Assembly (NCBI GenBank): GCA_011526275.1
Contig: WTJP01000078.1
Span: 1 to 18,560, forward strand
Source of the DNA: Candidatus Arcticimaribacter sp.
Lineage (GTDB): Bacteria; Bacteroidota; Bacteroidia; Flavobacteriales; Flavobacteriaceae
DNA: 18,560 bases
Direction: 5' to 3'
In this document: in pieces, positions 7,558 through 14,864 of the stretch
How the letters are laid out: each line of letters opens with the position of its first letter
How positions within the stretch are numbered: position 1 is the first letter of the stretch
Translations under genes and position numbers: made by a program
Notes under the pieces: generated by a model
What the model was told of the DNA's origin: nothing
What the model saw: only the letters and a program-made list of their open reading frames with translations
Databases searched by the model: none

Positions 7558-8865
7558 ATGGAGAAAAGAGTATGTGTGATTGGGGCAGGCCCCTCAGGAA
7601 TTTCAGCGATTAAAAACATTAAGGAAAAGGGACTCGATGTAGTGGCCTATGATTACAACCACGATGTAGGAGGGAATTGGATTTTCTCTGAAAAAGAAAG
7701 CCACTCCAGTGTTTTTGAAACCACCCATATCATCAGTTCAAAGACCTTGTCTGAATATGCCGACTTTCCCTTTCCCCCAGAAGTCGCTGATTATCCCTCG
7801 CATGACGAATTGCGGAATTATTTTCAAGCCTATGCCAAGGCGTTTGATTTGTATCCACATATTGAATTCAATACCCTAGTCAAGTCTTGCGATCGTTTAG
7901 ACGACGGAAATTGGGCAGTCACGACCAGCTGCGAGGGAGTAGAGAAAACAGCACATTTCACCGACCTTGTGGTTTGCAATGGCCACCATTGGCAACCCAA
8001 ATATCCCAACTACCCTGGGGAGTTTACAGGGGAGTTTTTGCATTCCCATCAATTTAAAAAGGCAGCACCATTTAAAGACAAAAAGGTCTTGGTCATTGGT
8101 GGAGGGAATTCTGCCTGTGATGTAGCTGTAGAAACCAGTAGAATTAGCGAAAAAACCAGTATCAGTTGGCGTAGAGGCTACCGCATTTTTCCCAAGTTTA
8201 TCATGGGGAAACCCTCCGATGTTTTTGCTTCCTCCATGACTTTCCTACCCGTGGGTTTACGCAACTTTTTTGCGGGAATCATGATTCGCCTCGCTACAGG
8301 ATCAAACAAGATATACGGTTTACAAGAGGTGGAACACAAGTTTGGCGAAACCCACCCCACGGTCAACAGCGAGTTGTTGTATAAAATTCGACATGGGAAA
8401 GTGCACCCCAAAGTCGATATTGAACGTTTTGAAGGAAAAACAGTTCACTTCACCGACGGGAGTAAAGAAACATTTGATGTGGTTATCGCCTGTACGGGCT
8501 TTGTTTTAGCCCATCCGTTTTTCGATAAAAACTTTCTCGACTACAGCGACGGACCAGTTCCGCTTTATCTAAAAATGCTTCATGCTGAAATAGAAAACCT
8601 TTACTTTATCGGCATGTTCCAACCCTTAGGTTGTATTTGGCCAGGGGCAGAACAGCAAAGTAAGCTTGCCGCTTTGGCCTTGACCGGGGAGTGGCAGCGC
8701 CCTAAAAACATTCAAACCTTGTGTGAGCGAGAAGTGAGTCACCCGCACATGAAACAAATCAATACCAGTCGGCATACCATCACGGTGGATTTCCACAAAT
8801 TTGTGCGGGAAATAAAAGCTGAGATAAAAAATGCACGACCATTAGCAACAACAGCAGCATGTTAA
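7558..8865 (+). CDS. flavin-containing monooxygenase (FMO-like, NAD(P)H-dependent)
   Basis: Two-dinucleotide-fold flavoprotein of 435 residues. The FAD fingerprint GAGPSG is at 9-14, the GGNW segment at 38-41, the FMO-identifying pattern FxGxxxHxxx(Y/F) at 156-166 (FTGEFLHSHQF), the NAD(P)H fingerprint GGGNSA at 181-186, and the late CTGF segment of this superfamily near the C-terminal third. Such enzymes use NAD(P)H and O2 to oxygenate N, S or, in Baeyer-Villiger variants, carbonyl groups. The motif's last residue is F, fitting FMO better than classical BVMOs, which have W or D. The start is 31 nt after the MscS gene; a TATCTTTT sequence (7533-7540) in that gap is a possible -7 element, so this may begin its own transcript. 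The gene overlaps the hydrolase gene downstream by 7 nt. The substrate is unknown. Confidence 0.87.
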   Translation: MEKRVCVIGAGPSGISAIKNIKEKGLDVVAYDYNHDVGGNWIFSEKESHSSVFETTHIISSKTLSEYADFPFPPEVADYPSHDELRNYFQAYAKAFDLYPHIEFNTLVKSCDRLDDGNWAVTTSCEGVEKTAHFTDLVVCNGHHWQPKYPNYPGEFTGEFLHSHQFKKAAPFKDKKVLVIGGGNSACDVAVETSRISEKTSISWRRGYRIFPKFIMGKPSDVFASSMTFLPVGLRNFFAGIMIRLATGSNKIYGLQEVEHKFGETHPTVNSELLYKIRHGKVHPKVDIERFEGKTVHFTDGSKETFDVVIACTGFVLAHPFFDKNFLDYSDGPVPLYLKMLHAEIENLYFIGMFQPLGCIWPGAEQQSKLAALALTGEWQRPKNIQTLCEREVSHPHMKQINTSRHTITVDFHKFVREIKAEIKNARPLATTAAC

Positions 8866-9782
8866 AAAACCAGAAAACTCGTCTCATCATTTACGGTATC
8901 CTTGGGCTAATTGTGTTGGGGAAAACCGCAATTTCTCCCGATAAAACTGCTGAGGAACTCTATCCAATATACGCAGCAGCCTCTTCCAAATTCATGGAAG
9001 TTGACGGGCGAAACATTCACTACCGCGATGAAGGGGAAGGCGAGGTCATCGTATTAATTCACGGTACAGGGGCTTCTTTGCACACTTGGCAAGCTTGGGC
9101 AGAAGAGCTGCGTAAAAACTATCGTGTTATTCGCTTGGATTTACCAGCCTACGGACTCACAGGAGCAGATCCTGAAAAGCGCTACGGTTCAAAAGACTAT
9201 GTCGATTTAATCGATGCTTTTCTAACGCAGTTGGAGGTGGAAAAATTCTATATTGGTGGAAATTCCCTCGGTGGGTTGGTCGCTTGGCTATACACTTCCT
9301 ATCACGATGAGAAAGTCGATAAACTGCTTTTGCTCGACCCTAGCGGTTTCCCTTTTGACACTACTCCCATGGTGATTCAATTGGCCAAAACCCCTGTCTT
9401 AAACCTCTTTATTCGCTATTTTACCCCCAAGGGTTTTATCGAAAAGAATTTAAAGGAAGTGTATTACGATCAAAGCTTAATTGAGCAAGCAACCATTGAC
9501 CGTTATTACGATTTGACTTTGTACGATAAAAACCGTCAGGCGTTCATCGATCGTGCCTACATAGAACGGGAAGACTATACCGAACGCTTGAAGGAGATCA
9601 AATCTCCGACCCTAATTCTTTGGGGAGAAGAGGATGCTTGGATTCCCGTGGGTGACGCCAAAAAGTTCAAAGCTGCATTGCCTCAGGCAGTAGTGCGCAT
9701 TATGCCCAAAACTGGACATGTTCCCATGGAAGAACGCCCAACCGAAAGTTTGGCGATTGCCTTGGAATTTTTGAACGACTAA
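8859..9782 (+). CDS. membrane-anchored alpha/beta hydrolase
   Basis: Serine hydrolase of 307 residues with an N-terminal hydrophobic anchor (about 9-24, after a KNQKTR basic stretch) and no clear signal-peptidase site, so probably tethered with the enzyme domain outside the cytoplasm. The fold's landmarks are complete: oxyanion-hole loop HGTGA 68-72, nucleophile elbow GNSLGG 134-139 (Ser136), acid D259 in GEEDAWIP, and H287 in TGHVPMEE. A cap region lies between about 163 and 230. Candidate activities are esterase, lipase, epoxide hydrolase-like or C-C bond hydrolase; the sequence does not decide. Its ATG lies inside the FMO gene (7-nt overlap), so the two are probably translationally coupled. 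The stop overlaps the opposite-strand GNAT gene by 4 nt. Confidence 0.88.
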   Translation: MLKNQKTRLIIYGILGLIVLGKTAISPDKTAEELYPIYAAASSKFMEVDGRNIHYRDEGEGEVIVLIHGTGASLHTWQAWAEELRKNYRVIRLDLPAYGLTGADPEKRYGSKDYVDLIDAFLTQLEVEKFYIGGNSLGGLVAWLYTSYHDEKVDKLLLLDPSGFPFDTTPMVIQLAKTPVLNLFIRYFTPKGFIEKNLKEVYYDQSLIEQATIDRYYDLTLYDKNRQAFIDRAYIEREDYTERLKEIKSPTLILWGEEDAWIPVGDAKKFKAALPQAVVRIMPKTGHVPMEERPTESLAIALEFLND

Positions 9783-10243
9783 AGTTCGATTTCCATTTTG
9801 ATGTTCCCGCGCGAATAAAGTCCGTTGGGCTCTAAAGGCACTTCGATAAACCCATACTTGCGGTAGAGGTGAATGGAGTTTTCCAAGATGGTGTTGGAAT
9901 ACAACAGCACTTTTTTCCAATGGTGCTGCTCAGCAAAACGCAGGGCAAATTGCATCATTTTATTCCCGATACCATTTCCACGTTGGTTGGGATTAACCGC
10001 CATTTTACTGAACTCGTAAACTCCTTCCCCTTTTTTGATGTAAGCAAAAGTGCCCACCACTTCTCCTTGGTTTTCTACCATAAAGATATAGCCGCCAGGT
10101 GCTAGAATTTCGGTATCCGGATGACTAAGCACCCGTTCGTCGATTTCTTCTACTTCAAAATAAGTCTCTAACCACTCAATGTTGAGGGCTTTAAATACAG
10201 CAGCATCTGCAGGGGTATATTTTCTAAAAAGCAAATCAGCCAT
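9779..10243 (-). CDS. GNAT-family N-acetyltransferase
   Basis: Single-domain acetyl-CoA-dependent acetyltransferase of 154 residues. Motif A lies at about 77-93, with the beta-4 strand EFSKMAV followed by the pyrophosphate-binding loop QRGNGIG (87-93). The C-terminal motif B region includes SIHLYRKYGF, typical of GNATs. I chose the ATG at 10243 (MADLLFRKY) over an in-frame TTG two codons upstream. With that start the gene overlaps the end of fumC by 8 nt, so it is probably translated from the fumC transcript. The acceptor (protein, amino acid or small molecule) cannot be told from sequence. The stop overlaps the convergent hydrolase gene by 4 nt and no terminator is visible there. Confidence 0.85.
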   Translation of the reverse strand: MADLLFRKYTPADAAVFKALNIEWLETYFEVEEIDERVLSHPDTEILAPGGYIFMVENQGEVVGTFAYIKKGEGVYEFSKMAVNPNQRGNGIGNKMMQFALRFAEQHHWKKVLLYSNTILENSIHLYRKYGFIEVPLEPNGLYSRGNIKMEIEL

Positions 10244-11630
10244 TGCCAATCATGTCTTCTGGACGCACCCACTGATCAAATTCCTCGGCAGTAAGATAAC
10301 CCAAAGCAAGTGCTGCTTCTTTTAGGGTAGTGCCATCCTCATGGGCTTTGTTTGCAATTTCAGCCGCTTTGTAATAACCGATTTTGGTATTTAAAGCAGT
10401 GACCAACATCAAGGAGTTGTTTAGCAATTCATCAATACGATTTTGGTTGGGTTGTATCCCTTCCACACAATTAACGGTAAAACTCACACAAGCATCTCCA
10501 ATCAAACGCGCCGATTGTAAAATATTAGCCGCCATCATGGGTTTAAATACATTGAGTTCATAATGTCCTTGTGTTCCGCCAACGCTAATCGCAACATCGT
10601 TCCCCATGACTTGTGCACACACCATGGTGAGGGCTTCACATTGGGTAGGATTCACTTTTCCGGGCATGATGGAACTTCCGGGTTCATTGGCGGGAATGAT
10701 AATTTCTCCAATCCCTGAACGCGGACCTGAAGCCATTAAACGAATATCGTTTGCAATTTTATTCAAGGAAACGGCCAACTGTTTTAGAGCACCGTGGGTT
10801 TCTACGATGGCGTCGTGGGCTGCAAGGGCTTCAAATTTATTGTGTGCCGTAATAAAAGGCAGGCGGGTAAATTCTGCAATATATTCTGCAACGCGCTTGG
10901 CATAGCCTTTAGGGGTATTGATCCCTGTACCTACAGCGGTTCCACCCAGTGCAAGCTCAGATAAATGCTTTAAGGTAAACTCGAGCGCGGCAATTCCATG
11001 GTCGAGTTGTGATACATAACCAGAAAATTCTTGTCCCAAGGTGAGGGGAGTAGCATCCATCAAGTGGGTACGTCCAATTTTAACCACCCCTTTAAATTCT
11101 TTTGCTTTGGCATCGAGCGCATCGCGCAATTGTTTTACGCCAGGGAGGGTCGTTTCTACCACCATTTTGTAGGCTGCAATGTGCATGCCTGTGGGAAAGG
11201 TATCGTTAGAAGATTGTGATTTATTGACATCGTCGTTTGGCGCGAGGGTTTTTTCTCCTTCGCCAAGGGTGTTCCCCGCTAAAACGTGAGCACGGTTGGC
11301 GATTACCTCGTTGACGTTCATGTTACTTTGTGTTCCAGAACCCGTTTGCCAAACGACCAGTGGGAATTGATCGTCGAGTTCACCGGCTAGAATCTCATCA
11401 CACACTTGCGCAATTAAATCGCGTTTGGCAATGTCTAAAACACCCAGTTCGTGGTTGGTAAATGCGGCGGCTTTTTTGAGGTATGCAAAACCATAGACCA
11501 CCTCAAGTGGCATAGAGGCGGCTGCACCTATTTTAAAGTTTGATCGCGAACGCTCGGTTTGCGCTCCCCAATACACGTCCTTAGGTACTTTTACTTCCCC
11601 GATGGTGTCTTTTTCTATGCGGTATTCCAT
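10236..11630 (-). CDS. fumC: class II fumarate hydratase FumC
   Basis: Iron-independent homotetrameric fumarase of the TCA cycle (fumarate + H2O to malate), cytoplasmic. It has 464 residues, in line with the 460-467 of known FumC. Motifs: GSGTQSNMNVNEVIANRA at 97-114, SSNDTFPTGMHIA at 140-152, the catalytic-base region GRTHLMDATPLT at 186-197 with H189, and the superfamily signature GSSIMPGKVNP at 318-328 (catalytic serine loop, K325, N327). These positions are offset by one from E. coli FumC. I therefore start at the ATG at 11630; the open frame continues another 49 codons to 11777, but that Phe-rich extension is not fumarase-like and crosses the divergent promoter region. The stop is TGA. 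The family is shared with aspartase and argininosuccinate lyase, but the details fit fumarase. Confidence 0.96.
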   Translation of the reverse strand: MEYRIEKDTIGEVKVPKDVYWGAQTERSRSNFKIGAAASMPLEVVYGFAYLKKAAAFTNHELGVLDIAKRDLIAQVCDEILAGELDDQFPLVVWQTGSGTQSNMNVNEVIANRAHVLAGNTLGEGEKTLAPNDDVNKSQSSNDTFPTGMHIAAYKMVVETTLPGVKQLRDALDAKAKEFKGVVKIGRTHLMDATPLTLGQEFSGYVSQLDHGIAALEFTLKHLSELALGGTAVGTGINTPKGYAKRVAEYIAEFTRLPFITAHNKFEALAAHDAIVETHGALKQLAVSLNKIANDIRLMASGPRSGIGEIIIPANEPGSSIMPGKVNPTQCEALTMVCAQVMGNDVAISVGGTQGHYELNVFKPMMAANILQSARLIGDACVSFTVNCVEGIQPNQNRIDELLNNSLMLVTALNTKIGYYKAAEIANKAHEDGTTLKEAALALGYLTAEEFDQWVRPEDMIGNG

Positions 11631-11646
11631 TTGGCTAAATTTCCCA

Positions 11647-11654
11647 CAAAAATA
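11647..11654 (-). promoter_or_regulatory. candidate -7 promoter element for fumC
   Basis: Read on the minus strand, TATTTTTG matches the Bacteroidota -7 consensus TAnnTTTG exactly and ends 16 nt before the fumC ATG at 11630. No TTG or TTTG was seen about 20 nt further upstream, so the -33 box is weak or absent. Confidence 0.45.
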
Positions 11655-11711
11655 AAACAAAAAACTGGAGCATCGCTGTGAATAGTCTTGTGAATAAAAA
11701 AAGAAATCCCG

Positions 11712-11742
11712 TTGTGTAAACCCGAGAAATGACTTAATTTTG
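11712..11742 (+). promoter_or_regulatory. Bacteroidota-type promoter for the 58-aa membrane protein
   Basis: TTG at 11712-11714, a 20-nt spacer, then TAATTTTG at 11735-11742. This matches the TTG-N(about 19-21)-TAnnTTTG layout recognised by the Bacteroidota primary sigma factor. The -7 element ends 17 nt before the ATG at 11760, so the leader would be only about 10 nt. It is the best promoter match I found in the window. Confidence 0.6.
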
Positions 11743-11759
11743 AACACAAATTGATAGAC

Positions 11760-11936
11760 ATGTTCGAATTTGACCAATATTTAGGATTCCTTTCGTTTTT
11801 AACCATCTTGACCATCGGGTTTTGGCTGATGATCTTCCTTTTAACCTTTGTTATTCCTTACTGGTTAACCGGTTCTTTCATCGAGTGGTTAAACGAGTTA
11901 AAAGAAGGACGCAAAGAAGTCCCTAAACGCAAATAA
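11760..11936 (+). CDS. small single- or two-helix membrane protein (58 aa)
   Basis: A 58-residue protein starting at the ATG at 11760; an in-frame TTG at 11751 would add three residues but lies too close to the promoter. An acidic/aromatic start (MFEFDQY) is followed by a continuous hydrophobic stretch at about 9-36 (FLSFLTILTIGFWLMIFLLTFVIPYW), long enough for one long helix or a tight hairpin. An amphipathic segment (SFIEWLNELKEG) and a very basic tail (RKEVPKRK) complete it. I do not recognise the family. A consensus promoter upstream and a strong terminator 15 nt after the stop define a one-gene transcription unit, which makes it likely to be real and expressed. It is divergent from fumC. 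Confidence 0.75.
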   Translation: MFEFDQYLGFLSFLTILTIGFWLMIFLLTFVIPYWLTGSFIEWLNELKEGRKEVPKRK

Positions 11937-11951
11937 TTTTTATTTCAGCAT

Positions 11952-11982
11952 AAAAAAAGCACCGCCATCGCGGTGCTTTTTT
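11952..11982. terminator. bidirectional intrinsic terminator
   Basis: Perfect GC-rich stem GCACCGC (11959-11965), loop CATC, GCGGTGC (11970-11976), flanked by seven A on the left (11952-11958) and six T on the right (11977-11982). The flanking A and T runs give a U-tract in both directions. It lies between the convergent 58-aa gene (stop at 11936) and the outer-membrane receptor gene (stop at 12001) and should end both transcripts. Confidence 0.93.
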
Positions 11983-12000
11983 GTTTTGTACAAGTTCGAT

Positions 12001-14457
12001 TTAGAAATCAAACTCTCCGCCACCGTCTCCTCCGTCATAGCCGCCATTTCTTCTGCGGTTACGTTCGTTTTTACGTTCGTTGATACGGTAGGTGAAAGTG
12101 AATATATAGGTGGGTTGTCTCCACTGAAATTCGGTGTAATTCGTAAAGTCATCCGTTAGGGTAGAACTCTTTCTTCTGCGTGAATTAAAGATATCGGACG
12201 CACGGAAAGAAAGGGTTCCTTTCTTCTTGAATAGGTTTTTATTGATCGCACCAGATAGGGAGAATATTCCTTGGGTTTCGGTTTGTGCAGTAGCGGAAGG
12301 CCCGCGGTAGAAAGCACGCAATTGGGTGGTCAAATCAAAGGGCAAGGGAAAATTGGCATTGACCCGTGCAAACCAGCTGATGATTTCAGCATCTAAGACC
12401 TGATCCTCATAGGTGCCAATGGTTTCAGAATTAAAAATATTGAAGTTACCACTGATGCGTACCGCGCGTTTGGGCGAGTAGGTGAGGGTAAATTCTGTTC
12501 CTGTACGGTTGTTCTCTGCCAAGTTGATGGAAGTAAAGCGCAGGGCAGGTACTTCTACCAAGGGGTCTTCACTCACCCGAACAATTGTTCCTGTGGTTTC
12601 TGTAATTCGTGTGATGACTTGGGTCGCTTTGGCATAATAAATCGACCCATTGAAAGTGAATTTATCCCATCGTTTTAGGTAACCAAAATCAAAGGAGTTG
12701 GAGTAAGAGGGATCTAAATCTGGATTTCCTTGACGGAAAAAAGTCAAACTGGTGAGTGACTGGAAGGGGTTGAGCGACCAGGAACGCGGGCGACGAATAC
12801 GTCGGCTATAGCCTAGCGTAATGTTTTCTTTTTCATTGAATTCATAGGAAAGGTTCACCGTTGGGAACCAATCGGTGTATTTCTTCTCGCGGTAAATATT
12901 GGCTGTACGTTGATCGATAACGATCTTAGTGTTTTCTATACGCAAGCCCATGAGGTAGGAAAATTTATTGACTTTCTTGCCAAATTGGGTGTAGGCGGCG
13001 TTGACATTTTGCGTAAACCCTAAATAGTTGGTCAAGTTGGTGTTCACCGTTTCCACACCGTTGTTTAAATCAAAAACGCGGTAGTCGGTGTCTTGCTGAC
13101 TGAAATCTCCACGATAGCCCAACTCAAACTGGGTGTTTTCGTCTATGGGATACACATAGTCCAATTGTAAAAGCTGTCTTTTCTGCGATTCGTCGGTAGC
13201 CGACTTTTGATCAAACGTATTGGTGTTTCGCGCTAGGTCCGACTCATCTTCGCTGCTTTCTTCGGCTTGGTATTCTATGATGAGCTCATGGCCTTTGTCG
13301 TTGAATTTCTTGGTAAAGTTGGCCGTAAACTGGGAAGAATTGTCTTCTTCTGTCTCGTCTTGATAGCGTCCAAAGGAATTCAATACCACATCAGTAGCCG
13401 AACGATCTTCGATGATGGTGGTGTTATTGCTTTCGTTGTTAGAACGACGTAGGAACCCACTCACGGTGAAGGAGGTTTTATCGTCGATATAGTATTCTGC
13501 CCCTAAATTGATAAAGAAGCGCTCGCGTTGGCGGTCATAATCACGGTCTTCATTGGTAAAAGTGCTGGGTGCATCGCCGTTGAAATACTCACTTTTGAAT
13601 ACTCCGCCACCCAAGGATTTAGAATCGTTGTAAGAAGCTGTAGAGAAAATATTCAACTTTTCCGTTCGCCAGTTTAAATTGGCATTTCCGCCATAGGTGG
13701 TTGGAAACCCGCCATTGAACACAAAAGAGCCATTAAAGCCCGCCAATTCTTCCCGTTTGAGGATAATGTTTAGAATCCCGGCAGTACCAGAAGCTTCATA
13801 GCGTGCTGATGGAGAAGTGATGACTTCTACTTTCTCTATGGATTCGGCCGGTAATTGACGCAGCGCATCAGGGCCAGAAAGCCCAACTAGACCAGAGGGT
13901 TTCCCGTTGATTAAAATACGAACATTATCATTGCCGCGAAGCGCGATATTTCCTTCCACATCTACCGAAACCGAGGGGATGTTATCCATAACATCAGAAA
14001 CACTACCACCTCGTACGGTGATATCGCGTCCTACGTTATAAACTCGCTTGTCCAAACGAATTTCTACTTCGGTACGCTCGGCAACCAATTCCACTTCATC
14101 TAAGGCTGCAACCGATATTCCCAAAGCAATGGTTCCCAAATCGGTGGTTTCCCGTAAAACGACCCCTTCTTTTATATTGGACTCAAAGGAAATATATTCG
14201 GTAGTGATGGTGTAGCGACCTGGGAAGATTTCAAAACTAAAACTTCCGTCGGCACCTGTTATTCCTCCTTGTAAGCGGTCGGGAAATCGTGGGTTTTTTA
14301 GTGTAATTGTAGCATACTCCAACGGCTGTTGGGTTTCTTCATCAATTACTTTCCCTGTGAGGACAATTTTAGGTCGGGCTTGATAGTTTTGTGGGCGTTG
14401 CGCAAAGGCAGTTAGTCCCAGCAAAAGCGCGAGACCAAATAATAAAGTGTTTTTCAT
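12001..14457 (-). CDS. outer-membrane beta-barrel receptor with CarboxypepD_reg-like N-domain (TonB-receptor-like)
   Basis: An 818-residue outer-membrane protein. It starts at the ATG at 14457 (an upstream TTG three codons earlier is less likely) with a signal peptide, probably cleaved after AFA (19/20). Residues about 33-110 form a carboxypeptidase-regulatory-like beta-sandwich (LTGKVIDEETQQPLEYATITL). Residues about 130-225 resemble a TonB-receptor plug (SVSDVMDNIPSVSVDVEGNI, then RILINGKPSGL and VEVITSPSARYEASG). The rest is a large beta-barrel with repeated aromatic strands, of the OMP_b-brl_3 type. No SusD partner or TonB box is evident, so this is not a classic Sus pair; the ligand is unknown. 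The C-terminus carries an Arg/Gly/Asp-rich tail ending in Phe. It lies 59 nt downstream of arsC on the same strand and ends at the terminator at 11952-11982. Confidence 0.9.
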   Translation of the reverse strand: MKNTLLFGLALLLGLTAFAQRPQNYQARPKIVLTGKVIDEETQQPLEYATITLKNPRFPDRLQGGITGADGSFSFEIFPGRYTITTEYISFESNIKEGVVLRETTDLGTIALGISVAALDEVELVAERTEVEIRLDKRVYNVGRDITVRGGSVSDVMDNIPSVSVDVEGNIALRGNDNVRILINGKPSGLVGLSGPDALRQLPAESIEKVEVITSPSARYEASGTAGILNIILKREELAGFNGSFVFNGGFPTTYGGNANLNWRTEKLNIFSTASYNDSKSLGGGVFKSEYFNGDAPSTFTNEDRDYDRQRERFFINLGAEYYIDDKTSFTVSGFLRRSNNESNNTTIIEDRSATDVVLNSFGRYQDETEEDNSSQFTANFTKKFNDKGHELIIEYQAEESSEDESDLARNTNTFDQKSATDESQKRQLLQLDYVYPIDENTQFELGYRGDFSQQDTDYRVFDLNNGVETVNTNLTNYLGFTQNVNAAYTQFGKKVNKFSYLMGLRIENTKIVIDQRTANIYREKKYTDWFPTVNLSYEFNEKENITLGYSRRIRRPRSWSLNPFQSLTSLTFFRQGNPDLDPSYSNSFDFGYLKRWDKFTFNGSIYYAKATQVITRITETTGTIVRVSEDPLVEVPALRFTSINLAENNRTGTEFTLTYSPKRAVRISGNFNIFNSETIGTYEDQVLDAEIISWFARVNANFPLPFDLTTQLRAFYRGPSATAQTETQGIFSLSGAINKNLFKKKGTLSFRASDIFNSRRRKSSTLTDDFTNYTEFQWRQPTYIFTFTYRINERKNERNRRRNGGYDGGDGGGEFDF

Positions 14458-14477
14458 AGCATGCAATAATATCCATT

Positions 14478-14508
14478 AGACTCTTTTTTTCTAAAAAAGT
14501 TTCAGTCT
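14478..14508 (-). other. imperfect inverted repeat between arsC and the receptor gene
   Basis: Arms AGACT (14478-14482) and AGTCT (14504-14508) enclose a 7-bp A/T stem, CTTTTTT (14483-14489) and AAAAAAG (14493-14499), with a 4-nt one-sided bulge. It could fold in the transcript 9 nt after the arsC-like stop. No U-tract follows on the minus strand, so it is not a standard terminator. It may be chance in AT-rich DNA. Confidence 0.3.
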
Positions 14509-14516
14509 GAGGGGAA

Positions 14517-14864
14517 TTATTTTAAGAAATCGATCAATTTTTCTAGTGGGCGTGCAATAACCGCCTGATTTCCATTGGAAATGATGGGGCGCTCAATAAG
14601 TTTTGGATGTGAAGCTAAAGCAGCGATAAGTTCCTTTTCGCTCCAATTTTTGCCTTTAAAGTCTGCTTTCCAAATGGCTTCGTTTTTGCGCACCAATTCT
14701 TCGGCAGTATAATCTAATTCCTTGAGTAAACGGGCTAAGTCATCTTCGCTTAAAAGCTCTTTTTGATAGTCTACTACGGTAGGTTGATGTCCGTTTTCTT
14801 CTAAATAGGTGAGTGCTTCCCTCGATTTTCGACAGCGAGGATTGTGGTAAATGGTCAGTTTCAT
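14517..14864 (-). CDS. ArsC-family (glutaredoxin-type) arsenate reductase-like protein
   Basis: Thioredoxin-fold protein of 115 residues with the ArsC active-site motif HNPRCRKS (7-14), nucleophile Cys11. The three arginines that bind the oxyanion in E. coli ArsC (R60, R94, R107) have counterparts at R59 (LVRKNE), R92 (IERPII) and R105 (IARPLE) with nearly the same spacing. It therefore looks like an intact glutathione/glutaredoxin-coupled arsenate reductase. Related YffB/Spx proteins share the fold, and no other ars gene (transporter, ArsR) is nearby, so arsenate may not be the natural substrate. Its ATG overlaps the stop of the HAD gene as ATGA, making it the last gene of the prfB operon. 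Confidence 0.8.
   Translation of the reverse strand: MKLTIYHNPRCRKSREALTYLEENGHQPTVVDYQKELLSEDDLARLLKELDYTAEELVRKNEAIWKADFKGKNWSEKELIAALASHPKLIERPIISNGNQAVIARPLEKLIDFLK

Noticed and set aside
11631..11777. N-terminal 49-codon extension of fumC
   Set aside because: Phe-rich, unlike any fumarase, crosses the divergent promoters, and the ATG at 11630 gives the family length and residue numbering.
14478..14508. Hairpin after the ArsC-like gene as an intrinsic terminator
   Set aside because: The stem is mostly A/T with a one-sided bulge and no U-tract follows on the minus strand; kept only as an imperfect repeat.
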